This document shows positions 11,465 through 20,034 of a stretch of 64,000 bases of DNA, one piece after another. The DNA lies in NCBI RefSeq assembly GCF_028401385.1, contig NZ_JAQOMR010000001.1:1738501-1802500 (forward strand). The letters are read 5' to 3'. The notes beneath the pieces were generated by a model. It was not told where the DNA came from. It did no database searches and saw nothing but the letters and a program-made list of their open reading frames with translations. The stretch is from Marinicella algicola. GTDB taxonomy: Bacteria; Pseudomonadota; Gammaproteobacteria; Xanthomonadales; Marinicellaceae. Both the position numbers and the translations under genes were made by a program. Each line of letters begins with the position of its first letter. Position 1 is the stretch's first letter.

Positions 11465-12278
11465 TGCGGCCTCCTTTGAGTGAGGTCGTGCGTTCCAATA
11501 TCCAGTCGGCCACCAGATTGACGGAGATCGCCAGCGCGGCAATGGCAACTGCCGGCAGCAGGGCCGCGGGAATGCCATAGACGATACCGTCCTTGTTTTC
11601 CTTCACAATACCACCCCAATCAGCATGCGGCGGCTGGATGCCGAGGCCGAGGAAGGAAAGCGTCGAGACAAACAAGACGACGAAGATGAAACGCATGCCA
11701 AGTTCGGCAATCAGCGGCGAAATCACGTTCGGCAGGATCTCGCGAAAGATCACCCAGCTACGGCCTTCTCCGCGAAGCCGGGCCGCTTCGACAAAGTCCA
11801 TGACGGCAAGATCGGCTGCAACTGCGCGCGACAACCGAAACATGCGGGTCGCTTCCAGCAAGCCGACAACAATGACGAGAACCGGCACGGTTACCGGCAT
11901 CACCGACAGCACCACAAGTGCAAAAATGAGAGAGGGTATGGCCATGATCAGGTCGACGAGACGCGACAGCGCCTGATCCACCCAACCGCCGATGACGGCG
12001 GCAAAGAGCCCGAGCGCCGTGCCAACGACAAAGGCCACCATGGTCGCCGCAATCGCCACAAAAATCGTGGTCTGCCCGCCATAAATCAGACGCGACAGAA
12101 GATCGCGGCCGATATTGTCTGTGCCGAGCCAGTGTGCGGCCGAAGCCGGTTCCCAGACATCGCCGACAACCTGGCTCATGCCATAGGGAGCGAGCCATGG
12201 CGCAAAAACGGCAGCGAGGAAGAAGGATATCGTGACAATCAGTCCGAAAAGGGCGGGATAAGGGATTCGCTTTATCAT
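11457..12278 (-). CDS. ABC importer permease, OppC/DppC type
   Basis: Unbroken inner-membrane permease of 273 residues. It starts MIKRIPYPALFGLIVTISFF at 12278 after GAGGAG. The DppC-type WLGTDNIGRDLLSRLIYGG motif and the EAA loop (FVEAARLRGEGRSWVIFREILPN) are present. It lies ten bases after the companion permease and overlaps the ATPase start. Confidence 0.88.
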   Translation of the reverse strand: MIKRIPYPALFGLIVTISFFLAAVFAPWLAPYGMSQVVGDVWEPASAAHWLGTDNIGRDLLSRLIYGGQTTIFVAIAATMVAFVVGTALGLFAAVIGGWVDQALSRLVDLIMAIPSLIFALVVLSVMPVTVPVLVIVVGLLEATRMFRLSRAVAADLAVMDFVEAARLRGEGRSWVIFREILPNVISPLIAELGMRFIFVVLFVSTLSFLGLGIQPPHADWGGIVKENKDGIVYGIPAALLPAVAIAALAISVNLVADWILERTTSLKGGRNG

Positions 12279-12288
12279 GTTCTGCTCC

Positions 12289-13224
12289 TCATCGCGGGTG
12301 CCGGAGCCGCGGATTGGCGAGAATGGACATGATATCCGCCAGCATGTTGAGCGTGATGTAGACGGCGGCAAAGATGATGCCGCAGGCCTGTACGACTGGC
12401 ACATCGCGCTTGGCAACGTGGTCCACCAGATACTGCCCCATTCCGGGATAGACGAAGACCACTTCCACCACGACAACACCGACGACAAGATAGGCCATGT
12501 TCAGCATCACAACGTTGACGATCGGCGCAATGGCGTTTGGAAACGCATGCCGCCAGATCACCTTGAAACGAGAAAGGCCGTTGAGTTCCGCCGTTTCGAT
12601 GTAGGCTGACTGCATGACGTTCAACAGGGCTGCGCGGGTCATACGCATCATGTGCGCAAGCACCACCATCACCAGAACCGTGACCGGGAGCGCAATGGCA
12701 TGAAGCCTTTCGAAGAGCGACATGTTCTGGTTGATCATCGCCACCGAAGGCGCCCATCCAAGCTGCACGCCGATGTAGAAAATCAGAATATAGCTCAGCA
12801 TGAATTCCGGTACGGAAATCGACGCCAGCGTGATGGTCGAGATCAGCTTGTCGGGCCAGCGGTTGCGATAGAGCACCGAAACCAGTCCCAGGATGATCGC
12901 GAGCGGTACTGAAATCACAGCTGCGCAACCGGCCAGGAACAGGGTGTTCGAAAGCCGTGTTCCAATAGCCGAGGCTATATTCTGACCGTTGGTCAGCGAG
13001 GTGCCGAGATCGCCGTGAAGCAACCCGACAAGCCACGTTAGGTAGCGTTGATAGACCGGCGCGTTCAAACCGAGTTCAGCGCGCAGGTTTGCCAACGCTT
13101 CAGGCGTGGCCGACTGACCAAGGATGGCCTGGGCGACATCGCCGGGCAGCATCTGCGTGCCGGCGAAGATCAGGATCGATACGAAAAATATCAGCATGAG
13201 GCCCAGCGCTAATCGCTGGGCCAC
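12289..13224 (-). CDS. ABC importer permease, OppB/DppB type
   Basis: Inner-membrane permease of about 311 residues with the typical N-terminal helix (LALGLMLIFFVSILIFAGTQ, MLPGD), HGDLGTSLTNG, and the EAA loop IETAELNGLSRFKVIWRHAFPN. The only in-frame start near the right place is GTG 13224, which lacks a good ribosome site. An ATG at 13247 is one frame off, so the true start may lie there if a base was miscalled. It follows the binding-protein gene by about 30 bases. Confidence 0.84.
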   Translation of the reverse strand: MAQRLALGLMLIFFVSILIFAGTQMLPGDVAQAILGQSATPEALANLRAELGLNAPVYQRYLTWLVGLLHGDLGTSLTNGQNIASAIGTRLSNTLFLAGCAAVISVPLAIILGLVSVLYRNRWPDKLISTITLASISVPEFMLSYILIFYIGVQLGWAPSVAMINQNMSLFERLHAIALPVTVLVMVVLAHMMRMTRAALLNVMQSAYIETAELNGLSRFKVIWRHAFPNAIAPIVNVVMLNMAYLVVGVVVVEVVFVYPGMGQYLVDHVAKRDVPVVQACGIIFAAVYITLNMLADIMSILANPRLRHPR

Positions 13225-13254
13225 AAGATTAAGGAGGAGGCGTTCATGGGCGCC

Positions 13255-14840
13255 TCAGCTCTTCCAGCATTTGAGAGGGGCAAGACCGTTCATGAGTTCG
13301 AAAACACCGTTTTCTTCCCAGCCCTGAACATCTTCGTTGTAGGCCTGCACGAACTCATTGAACATCGGGCAGATCAGGCCGCCTTCATCGCGCAGGATAC
13401 TGGCCATTTGGCTGTATTGCTGCTTGCGCGTGGCCTGGTCCAGCTCACCCTTGGCTTCGATCAGCAGTTCGTCGAACTGCTCATTGTCGAAATGCGTGTC
13501 GTTCCAGTCAGCGCTTGAAAGGTAGGCGGTGGTGTACATCTGGTCCTGCACCGGACGGCCATCCCAATAGGAAGCGCAGAAGGGCGTGTTGTTCCAGACA
13601 TCCGACCAGTAACCATCATCGGGTTCGCGCTTGATTTCCAGCGGAATACCGGCTGCCTGGGCGCTCTGCTGGAACAGCTGCGCAGCATCGACGGCCCCGG
13701 GAAAGCAGTTTCGGCCACACGCAGCACGATCGGGCTGCCATCATGACCGGATGCCTTGTAAAGGGCTGCTGCCTTTTCCGGGTCGTATGTCCGCTGCTCA
13801 ATGGTGTCGTCAAACAACGGGTAGGATTCATTGATCGGGAAATCATTGCCGACCGAACCATAGCCGCGCAGGATCTTGTCGACCATCTCTTCGCGATTGA
13901 TCGCGTATTTCAAGGCGTTGCGCAGTTCCTTGGTGTCAAACGGCGGCTGGTCACACTGCATGATGAACACATAGTGGCCACGACCGGCGACATGGTCGAC
14001 ACGAACGCCCGGCGCGCGATTGAGAAGGCCGGCAACACGCGGGGCGACCTGGTTGACGACATCAACCTGTCCGGACTGAAGCGCGGCGTTGCGCGCGGTC
14101 GCATCGTTGATGACGGTCATCTCGACGGTGGAGAAATGACCGCGGCTATCATCCCAGTAATTGCCGAATTTCTCGAAGGTGTAGCGAACGCCCGGCTCGG
14201 CCTCGACAATCTTGTAGGCGCCGGTACCGACACCGGCCGTCGGGTCCTCGCGGCCACCGCCCGGCTGGATCGCCAGATGGAAGTCGGACAGAAGATAGGG
14301 CAGATCGGCCGTCGGCGTATCGACCTCGATAATCAGATTGTCGCCGTCGACGCGGATATCGGAGATGCCGCGCATGATGCCAAGCGCACCGGATTTGGAG
14401 TCTTCATCGGAATGGCGCAGCATGGTCTGGCGCACATCTTCCGGCGTCATCGTCTGGCCGTTGTGGAATTCAACACCCTTACGGATTTTGAAGGACCAGG
14501 TCTTGGCATCATCCGAAGCATCATAGGATTCTGCCAGACGCGGGTTCAAAGACCCATCGGCGTTCACTTCCAGAAGCTGTTCGCCGTAAGCGCGGACCAC
14601 ATGAAACGGTACCTGGCTTGCAATCAGCGCCGGGTCGAGCGACGTGGTTGACGAACCGCCGCCAAGGCCCATGCGCAGCGTACCGCCCTTGACGGGTTCA
14701 GCCGCCTGCGCCACACGGCCAAGCATCGAGTTGGCGGCAACCGCGCCGATACCCAGCGCCGAGGCGCGGCCCATGAATTCGCGGCGGGACATGCCACCTT
14801 TCAGAGTACTGATTGCCAGAAATTTGAGATAGGAGTTCAT
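13255..14840 (-). CDS. ABC importer substrate-binding protein (SBP_bac_5) with Tat signal, one frame break
   Basis: Binding protein of about 528 residues. The N-terminus carries a twin-arginine export signal, SRREFMGRASALGIGAVAA, ending near AQAAEPVKGG, so it is probably exported folded. ATG 14840 is used here, but ATG 14792 (MSRREF..., preceded by AAAGGTGG) is an equally good start. SBP_bac_5 marks are GGTLRMGLGGGS, TWSFKIRKGVEFHNGQ and LKYAINREEMVD. The break is at CCCCGGG (13695-13701); one more base restores ETAFPGAVDAAQLFQQSAQA and the C-terminus to 13255. The operon partner genes point to carnitine or a related betaine as ligand (inference). Confidence 0.86.
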
Positions 14841-14955
14841 CGCTGTTCCGTCTTGGTTTGGTTGGTCCGCAAACGAGGCGGCTCGCTAGCCTCTCAGTAG
14901 GGCGGAATAAGTTACAATCGAACGAGCCGGTTGATTGTTCTCTGGGTCAGGGTCG

Positions 14956-16402
14956 CTAACGGCTGCCGGGGCGTTCTCCGACAAAGCGACCAGCACCTTC
15001 CGCCGGAAGTTCGGCATGGATGCGTTCGAATTCAGCCAGTTTTTCGGCCACGCTCGCCTCCGGCAGGCAGGTGCGGCGGGCGTTGAGATCAGTGTGCAGC
15101 AGCAGCGTCTCAACCGTCGCTGACAGTTCGCCATCACTGCGGAAAAGGCGGTGGAAGAGGTGCATCTTCTTGCCCTTCCCGGACAGAAGCTGACTGGTCA
15201 TCGTCAACGTATCACCTTCATGAACCTCATTCAGATAACGTACGTGACTTTCGACCGTAAAGTAACTCAGACCTTTGGCGATATAGGCGCTGTCGGCACC
15301 GATCAAATCCATGAACCCATCGGTCGCCTTGGATCCCGCCTCCAGATAAAGGTTTCGTTCATATGGCCATTATAATCGGTCCACGATGACGGCACCTGAT
15401 GGCGCAGAGTCACGGGAAGGCCGTCGCGCTCACCGATAACGGCAAGACCAGCCTCATGGGTTGAAACCACCCTGCCCGCACCACTATCACTGACCTTCAG
15501 CGCCCTGAGGATGCCGACAAGATTGTCGTCGCGCTCACGCTCCAGTTCGCGGATCGACTTATCGCCGGACTGGGCATCCGATTGACCGGCAATCAGATCC
15601 ACCAACTCATCGTTGAATTCCGGCACATCCATCAGCTTCGTCCATGGCCATGAAAGGGCCGGGCCGAACTGTGCCATAAAATGGGTCATCCCCACTTCGC
15701 CACCGGCAATGCGGTAGGCCTCAAACAGGCCCATCTGGGCGAAACGCAGGCCAAAGCCCATGCGAATGGCTTCGTCGATATCTTCCGTCGTGGCAACGCC
15801 GTCTTTGACGAGCCACAGGCTTTCCCGCCAGATGGCCTCCAGAAGGCGATCGGCAATATGAGCGTCGATCTCCTTCTTCACTGTCAGCGGATACATGCCG
15901 ATCGAGCGCAGAATACCGGACGCCGTTTCGCACAGCGCCTTGTCACCGACGAGTTCAACAAGCGGCAGCAGATAAACCGGGTTGAAGGGATGGGCGACGA
16001 TGACTTGCGCGCCCTTTTCGTTCAACTCCGAGGGTTTGAAGCCCGATGTCGATGAGCCGACGATTGCATTTTCCGGTATCGCAGCAGCAATGGCGGCATG
16101 AACATCATGTTTCAGCGCAAGGCGCTCCGGAACGCTTTCCTGCACATATGACGCTCCGGTCACCGCCTGTTCCAGTGTGTTGCAAAGACAAGCTCGCCCT
16201 CTGCCGGAAGTGGTTTGTCGTAGAGCCCCGGCAGCGCCCGGCGGGCATTGCCGATCACTTCGCCGACCTTGCGTGCAGCTTCCGGGTCGGGATCGAACAC
16301 AGCAACACCAAAGCCGTTCAGAAGGAACCGCGCGGCCCAGCCGCCGCCAATCACGCCGCCGCCGACGATGGCGACCTTCCGACTGCCATCGCCGTTCATC
16401 AT
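14956..16402 (-). CDS. cdhA-cdhB: L-carnitine dehydrogenase fused to betainyl-CoA thioesterase, two frame breaks
   Basis: Domain order after correction (482 residues): NAD-binding Rossmann half of the 3-hydroxyacyl-CoA dehydrogenase family (VAIVGGGVIGGGWAARFL), helical C-half (VAHPFNPVYLLPLVELVG; IDAHIADRLLEAIWRESLW), then a hot-dog thioesterase from about residue 345 (SSWTDYNGHMNETFYLEAGS ... VRYLNEVHEGDTL). It oxidises L-carnitine to 3-dehydrocarnitine and hydrolyses betainyl-CoA. In pseudomonads these are separate cdhA and cdhB genes; fusions are known in rhizobia. Breaks are near 16180 (restores FATTLEQAV) and at AAA 15348-15350 (restores NETFYLEAGSKATDGF). ATG 16402 overlaps the cdhC stop. 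The family is firm; the substrate rests on context. Confidence 0.88.
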
Positions 16403-17319
16403 TCAGCACCCTTCGGGGCACGCTTCACGAGACCGAGTTTTTCGCGAACAGCCTGCGGCCCGATGACCCGGCTTCCCATGTTTTCGGCAATAGTTACGGC
16501 CTTTTCGACCAACTGCGCATTTGTCGCGAGCACGCCCTTCTCCAGATAGATATTGTCTTCCAGGCCCACGCGGATATTGCCGCCGGCCAGAATGGCCGCT
16601 GCCGCATAGGGCATCTGGTCGCGGCCCAGCGAAAACGCCGACCAATGCCAGTCTTCCGGCACATTGTTGACCATGGCCATAAAGGTGTTGAGATCATTCG
16701 GCGCGCCCCACGGAACGCCCATGCACAACTGAACCATTGCCGGAGAGCTTAAAATGCCTTCCTTGACCAGCTGCTTGGCAAGCCACAAATGGCCGGTATC
16801 GAAGGCCTCGATTTCCGGCTTTACGCCGAGATCGGTCATCATCTGCCCCATGGCACGCAGCATGCCGGGCGTATTGGTCATCACGTAGTCGGCTTCGGCG
16901 AAATTCATCGTGCCGCAATCGAGCGTGCAAAGTTCCGGCAGGCATTCGGCGATGTGTTCGACACGTTCTGCCGCCCCGACCATATCGGTTCCGGCTGCAT
17001 TGACCGGCAATGGCGCTTCGGTTGGCCCGAAGGTGATGTCGCCGCCCATACCCGAGGTGAGGTTCAAGACCACATCAACCTCGGACGCACGGATGCGCTC
17101 GGTTACTTCGCGATAGAGCGCGGGAAGGCGCACGGGGTTGCCGGTTTCGGGATCACGAACATGGCAATGAACAATGGCGGCGCCTGCTTTGGCTGCATCA
17201 ATCGCGCTTGCTGCAATCGCTTCAGGAGAACGGGGAACGTGAGGAGAACGATCCTGTGTGTTTCCCGAACCGGTTACAGCGCAGGTAATGAAAACGTCCC
17301 TGTTCATCGTCAAAGGCAT
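16399..17319 (-). CDS. cdhC: 3-dehydrocarnitine cleavage enzyme (BKACE/DUF849 family)
   Basis: Unbroken 306-residue beta-keto acid cleavage enzyme. It condenses 3-dehydrocarnitine with acetyl-CoA and splits it to acetoacetate and betainyl-CoA. Family marks are FITCAVTGSGNT, the zinc-binding HCHVRDPETG, NLTSGMGG, and GNIRVGLEDNIYLEKG with the metal-ligand Glu near the C-terminus. ATG 17319 follows AGGAG. It is the first gene of a minus-strand operon and overlaps the downstream cdhA-cdhB start (ATGA). The BKACE family handles many substrates. Carnitine is assigned because the dehydrogenase/thioesterase fusion and a CdhR-type regulator flank it. Confidence 0.9.
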   Translation of the reverse strand: MPLTMNRDVFITCAVTGSGNTQDRSPHVPRSPEAIAASAIDAAKAGAAIVHCHVRDPETGNPVRLPALYREVTERIRASEVDVVLNLTSGMGGDITFGPTEAPLPVNAAGTDMVGAAERVEHIAECLPELCTLDCGTMNFAEADYVMTNTPGMLRAMGQMMTDLGVKPEIEAFDTGHLWLAKQLVKEGILSSPAMVQLCMGVPWGAPNDLNTFMAMVNNVPEDWHWSAFSLGRDQMPYAAAAILAGGNIRVGLEDNIYLEKGVLATNAQLVEKAVTIAENMGSRVIGPQAVREKLGLVKRAPKGAE

Positions 17320-17380
17320 GAAAACTCCTATTACATCGCCATCGCTCGCCGACAGCGCATTCTAACCCATGCACCAGCCT

Positions 17381-17395
17381 GCCAATGCTATTGGC
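17381..17395. promoter_or_regulatory. Palindrome upstream of cdhC, candidate operator
   Basis: GCCAAT-GCT-ATTGGC is a perfect 6-bp inverted repeat 62 bases upstream of the cdhC start. It shares the TGCCAA core with the direct repeats in front of cdhR. It is a candidate site for the divergent AraC-type regulator (inference). Confidence 0.45.
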
Positions 17396-17687
17396 CGCTC
17401 TGTGCAAACTCAGTTTTTCTCGCAGTTCGACGCCCTGCGCAGCGTTTCATCGTGCTAATCTATAGAACCGGACATCGGACGCTAAACGTCCTGACCCATG
17501 GTACAAAGCCAACGAGTTTGATCGAGCGGAAAACAGTCGCATGCCTCTTGGGGTGGCACGTCCCCGTCAGGGAGACTTCGTCGCCGGATCGTCCGATCGT
17601 TTCCGCAACGGGCCGGAAGGCGCGTGCCGCAGGAACATGACGGTTTTGATGGAGAGAAGAATAGGGTAGCCAGCGGCACAAGTTTTA

Positions 17688-17723
17688 TCCTAAAATGCCA
17701 AAATATTTTCCAATAATGCCAAA
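17688..17723 (+). promoter_or_regulatory. Tandem 15-bp direct repeat before cdhR, candidate AraC-type sites
   Basis: TCCTAAAATGCCAAA (17688-17702) and TCCAATAATGCCAAA (17709-17723) agree at 13 of 15 positions and are spaced 21 bp, two helical turns. This is how AraC-family proteins commonly bind. They lie just before ATG 17731 and would overlap coding sequence if ATG 17695 were the start, which argues for 17731. Confidence 0.5.
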
Positions 17724-17730
17724 GGGCCAC

Positions 17731-18656
17731 ATGAACGTTACATTTCTGCTCTTCGATGGCTTTTCCAATCTCGTATTGTCCTGCCTGCTGGAACCGCTCA
17801 GGATGGTTCACGACCTCTATCAGGAGGATATTCGATGGCATGTCGTAAGCCCGGACAACGCCCCTGTCGAAAGCTCGTCGCAGCTGCTGTTCACGCCCAA
17901 TGCAAAAATTGAGGACATCGACACCTCGGATCTGCTGGTCATCATTTCCAGTAATGGCTATCGCCAGCACCCGACACCGGAGAACCAGCGTCTTGTCATG
18001 GCTCTTGCCCGCCAGAGCCGATATGTCATCGGAGCGGACGCCGCCGCGTGGATACTCGCCTCAACCGGGTTACTCGACGAGCTGACAGCCACTCTTCACT
18101 GGTCCGTGCTGAACGAATTCGCCGAAACCTTTCCGCAGGTGAGTATCAGCCAGGCCCCTATGTCAGAGAGGGGCGGTTGTGGACCTGTGGCGGGGCCTCG
18201 ACAGCGCTGGAACTGATACTGGCATTCATCACCGAGCAGTTTAGTGCGGCAAAAGCCTTCATGACTTCGTCGATGTTCATGCATGACGCGAGCCTGAACC
18301 GGGACGGCGTACGTATGCCGACAGCGCTTTCCGTGCCCGGCCGCAGCCGGATGGATGCCATCATCAACATCATGGTGGAGACGCGCGAAACCCCGCTTTC
18401 GCTTACGGCGCTTGCTGAGCGGGCCCATATGTCAACGCGTACGCTCAACCGGCTGTTCAAAGCGGAACTTGGCATGGCGCCCGGGCAGTATTATCAGAAC
18501 ATCAGACTGGTTTACGCCCGAGAGATGGCAGAAAACACTGCGCTCGGCCTGCGCGAAGTCGCAATCCGCTCCGGCTATTCAGGTGCTTCGGCCCTCAGCA
18601 AGGCCTTCCAGAAGGCCTATGGTCACTCCGTGCGCCAGGTGGAAAAGAAGTCCTGA
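17731..18656 (+). CDS. cdhR: AraC-family regulator with GATase-1/DJ-1-like domain (CdhR/GbdR type), one frame break
   Basis: Transcription factor of about 308 residues. The N-terminal DJ-1/PfpI-like domain (MNVTFLLFDGFSNLVLSCLL; ARQSRYVIGADAAAWILAST) is followed by a C-terminal double HTH of the AraC family (LSLTALAERAHMSTRTLNRL, AIRSGYSGASALSKAFQKAY). This architecture is that of the betaine and carnitine regulators GbdR and CdhR. It is divergent from cdhC, so it is probably its carnitine-responsive activator (inference). ATG 17731 has AAAGG at good spacing; ATG 17695 is the alternative. The break is at CCCC 18155-18158; one more C restores APYVREGRLWTCGGASTALE. Confidence 0.86.
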
Positions 18657-18761
18657 GCAGGGCTCAGCAGCTATCGGCCCGTGTCGAGGCGTTCGCGAGT
18701 CGTTGCGAATATGTTTACACGCGCGAAAGCAACCCGCGCCGAGCGCGAGGTCTGAAAAGCA

Positions 18762-18776
18762 GCCCGCGGAGCGGGC
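18762..18776. terminator. GC hairpin between convergent cdhR and galM
   Basis: GCCCGC-GGA-GCGGGC forms a 6-bp GC stem with a 3-base loop in the 134-base convergent gap. No T-tract follows, so an intrinsic terminator is only suggested. Confidence 0.35.
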
Positions 18777-18790
18777 ACCACGTTCGTGTT

Positions 18791-19843
18791 CTATCTGGAC
18801 ACGGTCGTGAAATCGAACCGCATCATGTGACGGTATGTTTCACCGGGGCGCAGCACGACAGAGGGAAAGTTCGGGTGGTTCGGACTGTCAGGAAAGGCCT
18901 GTGTTTCAAGCGCGAAACCGGAAAATTCGCGGTAAAGCGCTCCGCCCTTGCCCGCTGTCGGCTGGGCTTGGTAGTGGCCTGCCGTATAAAACTGCACGCC
19001 GGGCTGATTGGTGCGAAGCTGAAAACCACGACCGCTCTTAGGGTCTTGGGCTTCAGCCACCAGCCGCATCGCTCCGTCAAAACCAGCAACACAGAGGTTG
19101 TGGTCATAGCCAATGCCCGGCCATGTCTCGGAAATCCTGTCGCCGATTGGATGCATCTGGGTAAAGTCATAGGGCGTGCCGGCGACTTCAATGATCTCGC
19201 CGGTCGGGATCTTGTCTTCCGTTACCGCTGTATATCGGTCGCAGAGAAGCCTCAGAAGCTGGCCTTCGACGCTGCCGCTGTCGTGACCGGCCAGGTTCCA
19301 GTAGCCGTGATAGATGATGTTGACGATGGTGGCGCGGTCGGTCACCGCCTCCATGGTCAGTTCCAGCGCTCCGTCATCGCCGACCCGGTAAGTGACGCTG
19401 GCATCAAGCTTGCCGGGATACCCCTGATCGCCCTCCGGGCTCGGCATCCGGAACGTCACCGCGTTTTTGACCGGATCAGGCTCCGCTTCCCAGAAGCGTT
19501 TGCCAAAGCCCGGAAGCCCGCCATGAAGATGATGCGGCCCTGAATTCGTCGGAAGCTGATAATCGACGCTGTCGAGGCTGAATTTGCCGAAGGCCAGACG
19601 GTTGGAAAGCCTGCCGCAGATCGCACCGGCATTGCCGGGCTTTTCAACATAGTCAGCCGGATTGTCATAACCGATGGCGATATCCCCGACCTTGCCATCC
19701 CGGTCAGGCCGCATCACCCGGCGCAATATCGCACCGTAGGTCATCACCTCGATTTCCGTGTCACCGCCCTTCAGGCGATAGACGTCGACCGCCCGCCCGT
19801 CGATTTCTCCAATAACGGCATGTTCAATGTTCTGGCCCGTCAA
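18791..19843 (-). CDS. galM: Aldose 1-epimerase (mutarotase)
   Basis: Unbroken 350-residue galactose mutarotase fold, interconverting alpha and beta anomers of free aldoses in the cytoplasm. Visible motifs: EVMTYGAILRRV, GRLSNRLAFGKF, the active-site histidines in SGPHHLHGG and IIYHGYWNLAGH, and the catalytic glutamate in GFALETQAFPDSPNHP. The start is TTG 19843 with a strong GGAGG eight bases upstream. It lies 191 bases downstream of transketolase on the same strand, so it is perhaps co-transcribed. It suits the alpha-galactoside and sugar import genes nearby. Confidence 0.92.
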   Translation of the reverse strand: MTGQNIEHAVIGEIDGRAVDVYRLKGGDTEIEVMTYGAILRRVMRPDRDGKVGDIAIGYDNPADYVEKPGNAGAICGRLSNRLAFGKFSLDSVDYQLPTNSGPHHLHGGLPGFGKRFWEAEPDPVKNAVTFRMPSPEGDQGYPGKLDASVTYRVGDDGALELTMEAVTDRATIVNIIYHGYWNLAGHDSGSVEGQLLRLLCDRYTAVTEDKIPTGEIIEVAGTPYDFTQMHPIGDRISETWPGIGYDHNLCVAGFDGAMRLVAEAQDPKSGRGFQLRTNQPGVQFYTAGHYQAQPTAGKGGALYREFSGFALETQAFPDSPNHPNFPSVVLRPGETYRHMMRFDFTTVSR

Positions 19844-20034
19844 GGCTTTATCCTCCCTAGGATCGCAGACAGATGCGTCAATATTGTTTCAATAAACGCG
19901 AAGCTGTCCCGCTTCCATGTTGCTCAGCAAACCGGGCATTTCCGGTTCGTTTAGCTCATCCGGTGTCCGGTTTGGGTAAGCGCCGCCCCTGCTCAAACGG
20001 CAAGGGCAGCGCTCGTGATGATTGGCCCTCGCGA

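Noticed and set aside
13246..13518. Plus-strand frame with an excellent AAGGAGGAGG site before ATG 13246
   Set aside because: It is wholly antisense to the conserved C-terminus of the Tat-exported binding protein and has no recognisable domain; the purine run is the reverse of the permease leader.
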